Shown here: in pieces, positions 39,104-51,689 of the stretch
Layout of the letters: each line of letters starts with the position of its first letter
How positions within the stretch are numbered: the stretch's first letter is position 1
Origin: Saccoglossus kowalevskii
Taxonomy: Eukaryota; Hemichordata; Enteropneusta; Harrimaniidae
Direction of reading: 5' to 3'
DNA length: 64,000 nt
Assembly: GCF_000003605.2 (NCBI RefSeq)
Contig: NW_003140751.1
Coordinates: 1 to 64,000 of the forward strand
Made by a program: the position numbers and the translations under genes
Notes under the pieces: model-generated
Databases searched by the model: none
Told to the model about the DNA's origin: nothing
Seen by the model: the letters and a program-made list of their open reading frames with translations, nothing else

Positions 39104-39893
39104 TTCTAAGGACAAGCTGCAGAAACTTGCATGCAATGTAGACACATACCACAAATCAGTTCTAGGGACAAGCTGCAGAAACTTGCATGCAATGTAGACA
39201 CATACTACAAATCAGTTCTAAGGATAAGCTGCAGAAACTTGCATGCAATGTAGACACATACCACAAATCAGTTCTAGGGACAAGCTACAGAAACTTGCAT
39301 GCAATGTAGACACATACTACAAATCAGTTCTAGGGACAAGCTGCAGAAACTTGCATGCAATGTAGACACATACCACAAATCAGTTCCAGGGACAAGCTGC
39401 AGAAACTTGCATGCAATGTAGACACATACCACAAATCAGTTCTAGGGACAAGCTACAGAAACTTGCATGGAATGTAGACATACCACAAATCAGTTCTAGG
39501 GACAAGCTACAGAAACTTGCATGGAATGTAGACATACCACAAATCAGTTCTAGGGACAAGCTGCAGAAACTTGTATGGAATGTAGAAATACCACAAATCA
39601 GTGCTCGGGACAAGCTGCAGAAACTTGCATGCAATGTAGACACATACTAAAAATCAGTTCTAGGGACAAGCTGCAGAATCTTGCATGCAATGTAGACACA
39701 TACCACAAATCAGTTCTAGGGACAAGCTACAGAATATTGTATGGAATGTAGACACATACTACAAATCAGTTCGAGGGACAAGCTGCAGAAACTTGTATGG
39801 AATGTAGAAATACCACAAATCAGTTATAGGGACAAGCTGCAGAAACTTGCATGCAATGTAGACACATACCACAAATCAGTTCTAGGGACAAGC
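39104..39893. repeat. Delta block, copy matched at 31,131
   Basis: Near-identical to 31,131-31,920, offset 7,973. Its right edge is also the right edge of the large C region: after about 39,893 the GAAATACC 54-mers become rare and P-type variants return. Confidence 0.87.
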
Positions 39894-40926
39894 TACAGAA
39901 ACTTGCATGCAATGTAGACACATACCACAAATCAGTTCTAAGGACAAGCTATAGAAACTTGCATGCAATGTAGACATACCACAATTCAGTTCTAGAGACA
40001 AGCTACAGAAACTTGCATGCAATGTAGACACATACCACAAATCAGTTCTAGGGACAAGCTGCAGAAACTTGCATGGAATGTAGACACATACCCACAAATC
40101 AGTTCTAGAGACAAGCTGCAGAAACTTGCATGCAATGTAGACACATATCACAAATCAGTTCTAGGGACAAGCTGCAGAAACTTGCTTGCAATGTAGACAC
40201 ATACCACAAGTCAGTTGTAGGGACAAGCTGCAGAACCTTGCATGCAATGTAGACACATACCACAAATCAGTTGTAGGGACAAGCTATAGGAACTTGCATG
40301 CAATGTAGAAATACCACAAATCAGTTGTAAAGACAAGCTACAGAAACTTGCATGCAATGTAGACACATACCACAAATCAATTGTAGGGACAAGCTACAGA
40401 ATCTTGCATGCAATGTAGACACATACCACAAATCAGTTGTAGGGACAAGCTGCAGAAACTTGCATGCAATGTAGACACATACCACAAATCAGTTATAGGG
40501 ACAAGTTGCAGAAACTTGCATGCAATGTAGACACATACCACTAATCAGTTCTAGGGACAAGTTACAGAAACTTGCATGGAATGTAGACACATACCACAAA
40601 TCAGTTCTAGGGACAAGCTGCAGAAACTTGCATGGAATGTAGACACATACCACAAATCAGTTCTAGAGACAAGCCTACAGAAATTTGCATGCAATGTAGA
40701 CACATACCACAAATCAGTTCTAGGGACAAGCTGCAGAAACTTGCATGCAATGTAGACACATACCACAAATCAGTTCTAGGGACAAGCTACATAAACTTAC
40801 ATACAATGTAGACACATACCACAAATCAGTTCTAGGGACAAGCTGCAGAAACTTGCATGCAATGTAGACACATACCACAAATCAGTTCTAGGGACAAGCT
40901 ACAGAAACTTGCATGCAATGTAGACA
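39894..40926. repeat. P-type satellite segment with GTTGTAGGG variants
   Basis: Mostly 56-bp monomers. From 40,215 to 40,445 consecutive monomers carry CAGTTGTAGGG or CAATTGTAGGG or GTTGTAAAG, a variant cluster hardly seen elsewhere (25,991 and 43,650 are scattered cases), which suggests local spread of one change. A 57-bp AGCCTACAG monomer lies near 40,674 and ACATAAAC near 40,790. Confidence 0.87.
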
Positions 40927-41160
40927 TACCCCAAATCACTTCTAGGGACAAGCTACGCAAACTTGTGTGCGATGTATACATACCTCAAATCCGTTCTATG
41001 GACAAACTACCTAAACTTGCATGGAATGTATACATACCACCAATCAATTCTATGGACAGACTACCTAAACTTGCATGCAAGGTATGCATACCCCTAATCA
41101 ATTCTATGGACAAGCAACATATACTTACATATGCTGGAGACGCATACCCCTAATACATTC
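40927..41160. repeat. Divergent relic patch D1
   Basis: Four to five strongly changed monomers that keep the array period. From 40,970 three successive 54-bp units can be counted, then one of 56 bp. Variants include CTACGCAAAC, TTGTGTGCGATG, GTATACATACC, TTCTATGGAC, CTACCTAAAC and GACGCATACCCC. TTGTGTGCG and CGCAAAC are shared with the other relic patches. The right edge is sharp: standard monomers resume at about 41,160. Confidence 0.88.
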
Positions 41161-43500
41161 TAGGGACAAGCTACAGAAACTTGCATGCAATGTAGACATA
41201 CCACAAATCAGTTCTAGAGACAAGCTACACAAACTTGCATGCAATGTAGACATATACCACAAATCAGTTCTAGAGACAAGCTGCAGAAACTTGCATGCAA
41301 TGTAGACACATACTACAAATCAGTTCTAGGGACAAGCTATAGAAACTTGCATGCAATGTAGACATAGCACAAATCAGTTCTGGAGACAAGCTACAGAAAC
41401 TTGCATGCAATGTAGACACATACCACAAATCAGTTCTAGGGACAAGCTACAGAAACTTGCATGCAATGTAGACACATACCACAAATCAGTTCTAGGGACA
41501 AGCTGCAGAAACTTGCATAGAATGTAGACACATACCACAAATCAGTTCTAGGGACAAGCTGCAGAAACTTGCATGCAATGTAGACACATACCACAAATCA
41601 GTTCTAGAGACAAGCTACATAAACTTGCATGCAATGTAGACATACCACAAATCAGTTCTACGGACAAGCTATAGAAACTTGCATGCAATGTAGACACATA
41701 CCACAAATCAGTTCTAGGGTCAAGCTACGGAAACTTGCATGCAATGTAGACACATACCTCAAATCAGTTCTAGGGACAAGCTACAGAAACGTGCATGCAA
41801 TGTAGACATACCACAAATCAATTCTAGAGACAAGCTACAGAAACGTGCATGCAATGTTGACGCATACCACAGATCAGTTCTAGGGACAAGCTGCAGAAAA
41901 TTGCATGCAATGTAGACACATACCACAAATCAATTCTAGGGACAAGCTGCAGAAACTTTTATGGAATGTAGAAATACCACAAATCAGTTCTAAAGACAAG
42001 CTGCAGAAACTTGCATGCAATGTAAACACATACCACAAATCAGTTCTAGGGACAAGCTACATAAACTTACATACAATGTAGACACATACCACAAATCAGT
42101 TCTATGGACAAGCTGCAGAAACTTGCATGCAATGTAGACACATACCACAAATCAGTTCTAGGGACAAGCTACAGAAACTTGCATGGAATGTAGACACATA
42201 CCACAAATCAGTTCTAGGGACAAGCTGCAGAAACTTGCATGCAATGTAGACACATACCACAAATCAGTTCTAGAGACAAGCTACAGAAACTTGCATGCAA
42301 TGTAGACACATACCACAAATCAGTTCTAGGGACAAGCTGCAGAAACTTGCATGCAATGTAGACACATACCACAAATCAGTTCTAGGGACAAGCTACATAA
42401 ACTTACATACAATGTAGACACATACCACAAATCAGTTCTAGGGACAAGCTGCAGAAACTTGCATGCAATGTAGACACATACCACAAATCAGTTCTAGGGA
42501 CAAGCTACAGAAACTTGCATGCAATGTAGACATACCACAAATCAGTTCTAGGGACAAGCTACAGAAACTTGCATGCAATGTAGACATACCACAAATCCGT
42601 TCTAGGGACAAGCTACAGAAACTTGCATGGAATGTAGACATACCACAAATCAGTTCTAGGGACAAGCTACAGAAACTTGCATGCAATGTAGACATACCAC
42701 AAATCAGTTCTATGGACAAGCTACATAAACTTACATACAATGTAGACACATACCACAAATCAGTTCTAGGGACAAGCTACAGAAACTTGCATGCAATGTA
42801 GACATACCACAAATCAGTTCTAGAGACAAGCTACACAAACTTGCATGCAATGTAGACACATACCACAAATCAGTTCTAGGGACAAGCTGCAGAAACTTGC
42901 ATGCAATGTAGACACATACTACAAATCAGTTCTAGGGACAAGCTATAGAAACTTGCATGCAATCTAGACATAGCACAAATCAGTTCTGGAGACAAGCTAC
43001 AGAAACTTGCATGCAATGTAGACACATACCACAAATCAGTTCTAGGGACAAGCTACAGAAACTTGCATGCAATGTAGACACATACCACAAATCAGTTCTA
43101 GGGACAAGCTGCAGAAACTTGCATAGAATGTAGACACATACCACAAATCAGTTCTAGGGACAAGCTGCAGAAACTTGCATGCAATGTAGACACATACCAC
43201 AAATCAGTTCTAGAGACAAGCTACATAAACTTGCATGCAATGTAGACATACCACAAATCAGTTCTACGGACAAGCTATAGAAACTTGCATGCAATGTAGA
43301 CACATACCACAAATCAGTTCTAGGGTCAAGCTACAGAAACTTGCATGCAATGTAGACACATACCACAAATCAGTTCTAGGGACAAGCTACAGAAACTTGC
43401 ATGCAATGTAGACACATACCACAAATCAGTTCTAGGGACAAGCTACAGAAACTTGTATGGAATGTAGAAATACCACAAATCAGTTCTAGAGACAAGCTAC
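41161..43500. repeat. P-type segment with a 0.6-kb block duplicated 1,606 bp apart
   Basis: The stretch 41,161-41,770 matches 42,767-43,376 at constant offset 1,606. Shared markers are CTACACAAAC, GACATAGCAC, TTCTGGAGAC, GCATAGAATG and AGGGTCAAGC. Between them, 41,850-42,010 resembles 13,735-13,890 (GTTGACGCATACC, ACTTTTATGG). At 42,463-42,801 five consecutive 54-bp GACATACC monomers keep a frame open for 112 codons; this is a length effect. Confidence 0.87.
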
Positions 43501-43640
43501 AGAAACTTGCGTGCGCTGTGTACACATATCACACATCTCTTCTAGAGAGACGCTACGCAAACTTGTGTGCGATGTATACACATACCACACATCACTTCTA
43601 GGGACAAGCTGCAATATATTGCATGGAATGTACACATACC
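43501..43640. repeat. Divergent relic patch D2
   Basis: Two to three divergent monomers carry TTGCGTGCGCTGTG, GTACACATATC, ACATCTCTTCTAG, GACGCTACGCAAAC, TTGTGTGCGATG and CTGCAATATATTGC. TTGTGTGCGATG and CTACGCAAAC match D1 and D3, so these are shared subfamily variants and not random decay. The patch directly abuts a C-type island on its right. Confidence 0.87.
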
Positions 43641-44020
43641 ACAAATCAGTTGTAGGGACAAGCTGCAGAAACTTGTATGGAATGTAGAAATACCACAAAT
43701 CAGTTTTCGGGACAAGCTGCAGAAACTTGCATGCAATGTAGACCCATACCACAAATGAGTTTTAGGGCCAAGTTGCGGAAACTTGCATGGAATGAGGACA
43801 TAGACAAATCAGTTCTAGGGACCAGCTGCAGAAACTTGCATGCAATGTAGACACATACCACAAATCAGTTCTAGGGACAAGCTGCAGAAACTTGTATGGA
43901 ATGTAGAAATACCACAAATCAGTTCTAGGGACAAGCTGCAGAAACTTGCATGGAATATTGACACATCCCACAAATCAGTTCTAGGGACAAGCTGCAGAAA
44001 CTTGCATAGAATGTAGACAC
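43641..44020. repeat. Small C-type island
   Basis: GTATGGAATGTAGAAATACC 54-mers occur near 43,676 and 43,896. A 53-bp GACATAGAC monomer lies near 43,797 and the alpha marker ATATTGACACATCCC near 43,957. All are typical of the 15-40-kb region and rare elsewhere. Changes such as GGCCAAGTTGCGG near 43,766 and GAATGAGGACATAG near 43,792 mark it as more diverged than the main C blocks. Confidence 0.82.
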
Positions 44021-45439
44021 ATACCACAAATCAGTTCTAGGGACAAGCTACAGAAACTCGCATGCAATGTAGACACATACCACAAATCAGTTCTAGGGAC
44101 AAGCTACAGAAACTTGCATGCAATGTAGACACATACCACAAATCAGTTCTAGGGACAAGCTGCAGAAACTTGCATGCAGTGTAGACACATACCACAAATC
44201 AGTTCTAAGGACAAGCTACAGAAACTTGCGTGGAATGTAGACACATACCACAAATCAGTTCTAGGGACAAGCTGCAGAAACTTGCATGCAATGTAGACAC
44301 ATACCACAAATCAGTTCTAGAGACAAGCTACAAAAACTTGCATGCAATGTAGACACATACCACTAATCAGTTCTAGGGACAAGTTGCAGAAACTTACATG
44401 CAATGTAGACACATACCACAAATCAGTTCTAGGGACAAGCTACATAAACTTACATACAATGTAGACACATACCACAAATCAGTTCTAGGGACAAGCTACA
44501 GAAACTTGCATGGAATGTAGACACATACCACAAATCAGTTCTAGGGACATGCTGCAGAAACTTGCATGCAATGTAGACACATACTACAAATCAGTTCTAG
44601 AGACAAGCTACAGAAACTTGCATGGAATGTAGAAATACCACAAATCAGTTCTAGGGACAAGCTACAGAAACTTGCATGCAATGTAGACACATACCACAAA
44701 TCAGTTCTAGGGACAAGCTACAGAAACTTGCATGGAATGTAGACACATACCACAAATCAGTTCTAGGGACAAGCTGCAGAAACTTGCATGGAATGTAGAC
44801 ACATACCACAAATCAGTTCTAGGGACAAGCTGCATAAACTTGCATGCAATGTAGACACATACCACAAGTCAGTTCTAGGGACAAGCTGCAGAAACTTGCA
44901 TGCAATGTAGACACATACCACAAATCAGTTCTAGGGACAAGCTACAGAACCTTCCATGCGATGTAGACACATACCACAAATCAGTTCTAGGGACAAGCTG
45001 CAGAACCTTGCATGCAATGTAGACACATACCACAAATCAGTTCTAGAGACAAGCTATAGGAACTTGCATGCAATGTAGACATACCACAAATCAGTTCTAG
45101 AGACAAGCTACAGAAACTTGCATGCAATGTAGACATACCACAAATCAGTTCTAGGGACAAGCTACAGAAACTTGCATGAAATGTAGACACATACCACAAA
45201 TCAGTTCTAGGGACAAGCTGCAGAAACTTGCATGCAATGTAGACACATACCACAAATCAGTTCTAGGGACAAGCTACAGAAACTTGCATAGAATGTAGAC
45301 ACATACCACAAATCAGATCTAGGGACAAACTGCAGAAACTTGCATGCAATGTAGACACGTACCACAAATCAGTTCTAGAGACAAGCTACAGAAACTTGCA
45401 TGGAATGTACAAATACCACAAATCAGTTCTAGGGACAAG
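44021..45439. repeat. P-type satellite segment
   Basis: Mostly 56-bp monomers with ACATAAAC near 44,440. The stretch about 44,830-45,120 (CTGCATAAAC, CACAAGTC, AACCTTCCATG, AACCTTGC, CTATAGGAAC) recurs at 46,383-46,673, offset 1,553. Confidence 0.87.
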
Positions 45440-46345
45440 CTACAGAAACTTGCATGCAATGTAGACATAGACAAACCAGTTCTAGGGACAAGCTGCTGAA
45501 ACTTGCATGGAATGTAGACACACAACACAAATCAGTTCTAGGGACAAGCTACAGAAACTTGCATGGAATGTAGACACATACCACAAATCAGTTCTAGGGA
45601 CAAGCTACAGAAACTTGCATGGAATGTAGACATACCACAAATCAGTTCTCGAGACAAGCTGCAGAAACTTGCAGGGAATGTAGACACATACCACAAATCA
45701 GTTCTAGGGACAAGCTGCAGAAACGTGCATGCAATGTAGACACATACCACAAATCAGTTCTAGAGACAAGCTGCAGAAACTGGCATGCAATGTAGACACA
45801 TACCACAAATCAGTTCTAGGGACAAGCTTCAGAAACTTGCATGCAATGTAGACACATACCACAAATCAGTTCTAGGAACAAGCTCCAGAAACTTGCATGC
45901 AATGTAGACATATACCACAAATCAGTTCTAGGGACAAGCTACAGAAACTTGCATGGAATGTAGAAATACCACAAATCAGTTCTAGGGACAAGCTACAGAA
46001 ACTTGCATGCAATGTAGACACATACCACAAATCAATTCTAGGGACAAGCTACAGAAACTTGCATGCAATGTAGACACATACCATAAATCAGTTCTAGAGA
46101 CAAGCTACAGAAACTTGCATACAATGTAGACACATACCACAAATCAGTTCTAGGGACAAGCTACAGAAACTTGCATGCAATGTAGACACATACCACAAAT
46201 CAGTTCTAGAGACAAGCTACAGAAACTTGCATGCAATGTAGACATACCACAAATCAGTTCTCGGGACAAGCTACAGGAACTTGCATGGAATGTAGACACA
46301 TACCACAAATCTGTTCTAGGGACAAGCTGCAGAAACTTGCATGCA
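45440..46345. repeat. Q block, copy 5
   Basis: Carries the Q order from GACATAGACAAACC through TTCTCGAGAC, TTGCAGGGAATG (45,670), AACTGGCATGC and AAGCTCCAG to GCATACAATG and a final CTGTTC monomer. It matches copy 3 at offset 25,005. The usual left part of Q (ACTTATATGG and GAAATACAAC monomers) is missing, so a breakpoint lies at about 45,440. Confidence 0.87.
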
Positions 46346-48338
46346 ATGTAGACACATACCACAAATCAGTTCTAGGGACAAGCTGCATAAACTTGCATGC
46401 AATGTAGACACATACCACAAGTCAGTTCTAGGGACAAGCTGCAGAAACTTGCATGCAATGTAGACACATACCACAAATCAGTTCTAGGGACAAGCTACAG
46501 AACCTTCCATGCAATGTAGACACATACCACAAATCAGTTCTAGGGACAAGCTGCAGAACCTTGCATGCAATGTAGACACATACCACAAATCAGTTCTAGA
46601 GACAAGCTATAGGAACTTGCATGCAATGTAGACATACCACAAATCAGTTCTAGAGACAAGCTACAGAAACTTGCATGGAATGTAGAAATACCACAAATCA
46701 GTTTTAGGGACAAGCTACAGAAACTTGCATGCAATGTAGACACATACCACAAATCAGTTCTAGGGACAAGCTACAGAAACTTGCATGCAATGTAGACACA
46801 TACCACAAATCAGTTCTAGAGACAAGCTACAGAAACTTGCATGGAATGTAGACACATACCACAAATCAGTTCTAGGGACAAGCTACAGAAACTTGCATGG
46901 AATGTAGACACATACCACAAATCAGTTCTAGGGACAAGCTGCAGAAACTTGCATGCAATGTAGACACATACTACAAATCAGTTCTAGGGACAAGCTATAG
47001 AAACTTGCATGCAATGTAGACATACCACAAATCAGTTCTAGGGACAAGCTACAGAAACTTGCATGCAATGTAGACACATACCACAAATCAGTTCTAGGGA
47101 CAAGCTACAGAAACTTGCATGGAATGTAGACACATACCACAAATCAGTTCTAGGGACAAGCTGCAGAAACTTGCATGCAATGTAGACACATACCACAAAT
47201 CAGTTCTAGAGACAAGCTACAGAAACTTGCATGCAGTGTAGACATACCACAAATCAGTTCTACGGACAAGCTACAGAAACTTGCATGCAATGTAGACACA
47301 TACCACAAATCAGTTCTAGGGACAAGCTACAGAAACTTGCATGCAATGTAGACACATACCACAAATCAGTTCTAGGGACAAGCTGCAGAAACTTGCATGG
47401 AATGTAGAAATACCACAAATCAGTTCTAGAAACAAGCTACAGAAACTTGCATGCAATGTAGACACATACCACAAATCAGTTCTAGGAACAAGCTGCAGAA
47501 ACTTTCATGCAATGTAGACACATACCACAAATCAGTTCTAGGGACAAGCTGCAGAAACTTGCATGCAATGTAGAAACATACCACAAATCAGTTCTAGGGA
47601 CAAGCTACAGAAACTTGCATGGAATGTAGACACATACCACAAATCAGTTCTAGGGACAAGCTGCAGAAACTTGCATGCAATGTAGACACATACCACAAAT
47701 CAGTTCTAGAGACAAGCTACAGAAACTTGCATGCAATGTAGACACATACCACAAATCAGTTCTAGGGACAAGCTGCAGAAACTTGCATGAAATGTAGACA
47801 CATACCACAAATCAGTTCTAGGGACAAGCTACAGAAACTTGCATGGAATGTAGACACATACCACAAATCAGTTCTAGGGACAAGCTGCAGAAACTTGCAT
47901 GCAATGTAGACACATACCACAAATCAGTTCTAGAGACAAGCTACAGAAACTTGCATGCAATGTAGAAATACAACAAATCAGTTCTGGGGACAAGCTACAA
48001 AAACTTGCATGCAATGTAGACACATACCACAAATCAGTTCTAGGGACAAGCTACAGAAACTTGCATGCAATGTAGACACATACCACAAATCAGTTCTAGA
48101 GACAAGCTACAGAAACTTGCATGGAATGTAGACACATACCACAAATCAGTTCTAGGGACAAGCTGCAGAAACTTGCATGCAATGTAGACACATACCACAA
48201 ATCAGTTCTAGAGACAAGCTACAGAAACTTGCATGCAATGTAGACACATACCACAAATCAGTTCTAGAGACAAGCTACAGAAACTTGCATGGAATGTAGA
48301 CACATACCACAAATCAGTTCTAGGGACAAGCTACAGAA
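46346..48338. repeat. P-type segment, mosaic of blocks seen at 13 and 44.8 kb
   Basis: 46,383-46,673 repeats 44,830-45,120. 47,462-48,132 matches 13,020-13,690 at constant offset 34,442, including GTAGAAACATACC and TCTGGGG. The next monomers lead into Q copy 6 as at 10.8-11.0 kb, but with three more monomers. Confidence 0.86.
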
Positions 48339-48780
48339 ACTTATATGGAATGTAGATACATACCACATATCAGTTCTAGGGACAAGCTGCAGAAACTTGC
48401 ATGGAATGTAGACACATACCACAAATCAGTTCTAGGGACAAGCTGCAGAAACTTGCATGCAATGTAGACACATACCACAAATCAGTTCTAGGGACAAGCT
48501 GCAGAAACTTGCATGCATTGTAGACACATACTACAAATCAGTTCTAGGGACAAGCTGCAGAAACTTGTATGGAATGTAGAAATACAACAAATCAGTTCTA
48601 GGGACAAGCTGCAGAAACTTGCATGCAATGTAGACATAGACAAACCAGTTCTAGGGACAAGCTGCTGAAACTTGCATGGAATGTAGACACACAACACAAA
48701 TCAGTTCTAGGGACAAGCTACAGAAACTTGCATGGAATGTAGACACATACCACAAATCAGTTCTAGGGACAAGCTACAGA
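48339..48780. repeat. Q block, copy 6, left part only
   Basis: Carries ACTTATATGG, GTAGATACATACC, GCATTGTAGAC, GAAATACAAC, GACATAGACAAACC and ACACAACAC in Q order, matching copy 2 at offset 37,333. The right half of Q (TTCTCGAGAC, TTGCAGGGAATG) is absent. It is complementary to copy 5, which lacks the left part. Confidence 0.86.
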
Positions 48781-51689
48781 AACTTGCATGCAATGTAGAC
48801 ACATACCACAAATCAGTTCTAGGGACAAGCTACAGAAACTTGCATGCAATGTAGACACATACCACAAATCAATTCTAGGGACAAGCTACAGAAACTTGTA
48901 TGGAATGTAGAAATACCACAAATCAGTTCTAGAGACAAGCTACAGAAACTTGCATGCAATGTAGACACATACCACAAATCAGTTCTAGGGACAAGCTGCA
49001 GAAACTTTCATGCAATGTAGACACATACCAAAAATCAGTTCTAGGGACAAGCTGCAGAAACTTGCATGCAATGTAGACACATACCACAAATCAGTTCTAG
49101 GGACAAGCTACAGAAACTTGCATGGAATGTAGACACATACCACAAATCAGTTCTAGGGACAAGCTGCAGAAACTTGCATGCAATGTAGACACATACCACA
49201 AATCAGTTCTAGGGACAAGCTACATCAACTTACATACAATGTAGACACATACCACAAATCAGTTCTAGGGACAAGCTACAGAAACTTGCATGGAATGTAG
49301 ACACATACCACAAATCAGTTCTAGGGACAAGCTGCAGAAACTTGCATGCAATGTAGACACATACCACAAATCAGTTCTAGAGACAAGCTACAGAAACTAG
49401 CATGGAATGTAGACACATACCACAAATCAGTTCTAGGGACAAGCTACGTCAACTTACATACAATGTAGACACATACCACAAATCAATTCTAGGGACAAGC
49501 TGCAGAAACGTTTATGGAATGCAGAAATACCACAAATCAGTTCTAAAGACAAGCTACAGAAACTTGCATGCAATGTAGACACATACCACAAATCAATTCT
49601 AGGGACAAGCTACAGAAACTTGCATGCAATGTAGACACATACCACAAATCAGTTCTAGGGACAAGCTGCAGAAACTTGCATGCAATGTAGACACATACCA
49701 CAAATCAGTTCTAGGGACAAGCTGCAGAAACTTGCATGCAATGTAGACACATACCACTAATCAGTTCTAGGGACAAGCTACAGAAACTTGCATGGAATGT
49801 AGACACATACCACAAATCAGTTCTAGGGACAAGCTACAGAAATTTGCATGCAATGTATACACATACCACAAATCAGTTCTAGGGACAAGCTGCAGAAACT
49901 TGCATGCAATGTAGACACATACCACAAATCAGTTCTAGGGACAAGCTACATAAACTTACATACAATGTAGACACATACCACGAATCAGTTCTATGGACAA
50001 GCTGCAGAAACTTGCATGCAATGTAGACACATACCACAAATCAGTTCTAGGGACAAGCTACAGAAACTGGCATGCAATGTAGACACATACCACAAATCAG
50101 TTCGAGGGACAAGCTGCAGAAACTTGCATGCAATGTAGACACATACTACAAATCAGTTCTAGGGACAAGCTATAGAAACTTGCATGGAATGTAGACATAC
50201 CACAAATCAGTTCTAGGGACAAGCTACAGAAACGTGCATGCAATGTAGACACATACCACTAATCAGTTCTAGGGACAAGCTACAGAAACTTGCATGGAAT
50301 GTAGACACATACCACAAATCAGTTCTAGGGACAAGCTGCAGAAAATTGCATGCAATGTAGACACATACCACAAATCAATTCTAGGGACAAGCTGCAGAAA
50401 CTTGTATGGAATGTAGAAATACCACAAATCAGTTCTAAAGACAAGCTACAGAAACTTGCATGCAATGTAGACACATACCACAAATCAATTCTAGGGACAA
50501 GCTACAGAATCTTGCATGCAATGTAGACACATACCACAAATCAGTTCTAGGGACAAGCTGCAGAAACTTGCATGCAATGTAGACACATACCACAAATCAG
50601 TTCTAGGGACAAGCTGCAGAAACTTGCATGCAATGTAGACACATACCACTAATCAGTTCTAGGGACAAGCTACAGAAACTTGCATGGAATGTAGACACAT
50701 ACCACAAATCAGTTCTAGAGACAAGCTGCAGAAACTTGCATGGAATGTAGACACATACCACAAATCAGTTCAAGGGACAAGCTGCAGAAACTTGCATGCA
50801 ATGTAGACACATACCACAAATCAGTTCTAGGGACAAGCTACATAAACTTACATACAATGTAGACACATACCACGAATCAGTTCTATGGACAAGCTGCAGA
50901 AACTTGCATGCAATGTGGACACATACCACAAATCAGTTCTAGAGACAAGCTACAGAAACTTGCATGGAATGTAGAAATACCACAAATCAGTTCTAGGGAC
51001 AAGCTACAGAAACTTGCATGCAATGTAGACACATACCACAAATCAGTTCTAGGGACAAGCTACAGAAACTTGCATGCAATGTAGACACATACCACAAATC
51101 AGTTCTAGGGACAAGCTACAGAAACTTGCATGCAATGAAGACACATACCACAAATCAGTTCTAGAGACAAGCTACAGAATCTTGCATGGAATGTAGACAC
51201 ATACCACAAATCAGTTCTAGGGACAAGCTGCAGAAACTTGCATGCAATGTAGACACATACTACAAATCAGTTCTAGGGACAAGCTATAGAAACTTGCATG
51301 CAATGTAGACATACCACAAATCAGTTCTAGAGACAAGCTACAGAAACTTGCATGCAATGTAGACACATACCACAAATCAGTTCTAGGGACAAGCTACAGA
51401 AACTTGCATGCAATGTAGACACATACCACAAATCAGTTCTACGGACAAGCTACAGAAACTTGCATGCAATGTAGACACATACCACAAATCAGTTCTAGGG
51501 ACAAGCTACAGAAACTGGCATGCAATGTAGACACATACCACAAATCAGTTCTAGGGACAAGCTACAGTAACTTGCATGCAATGTAGACACATACCACAAA
51601 TCAGTTCTAGGGACAAGCTGCAGAAACTTGCATGCAATGTAGACACATACCACAAATCAATTCTAGGGACAAGCTACAGAAACTTGCAT
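48781..51689. repeat. P-type satellite segment with copies of the 2.4-5-kb block
   Basis: From about 48,830 the monomer order follows 55.98 kb onward: CAATTC plus a GAAATACC 54-mer, CTTTCATGC, ACATCAAC (49,222), AACTAGCATGG, and GCAGAAACGTTTATGG at about 49,505. ACATCAAC and AACGTTTATGG are both offset 7,138 from the 56-kb copy. ACATAAAC with CACGAATC and TTCTATGGAC occurs near 49,950 and 50,830. ACAGTAAC is at 51,564. Confidence 0.87.
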
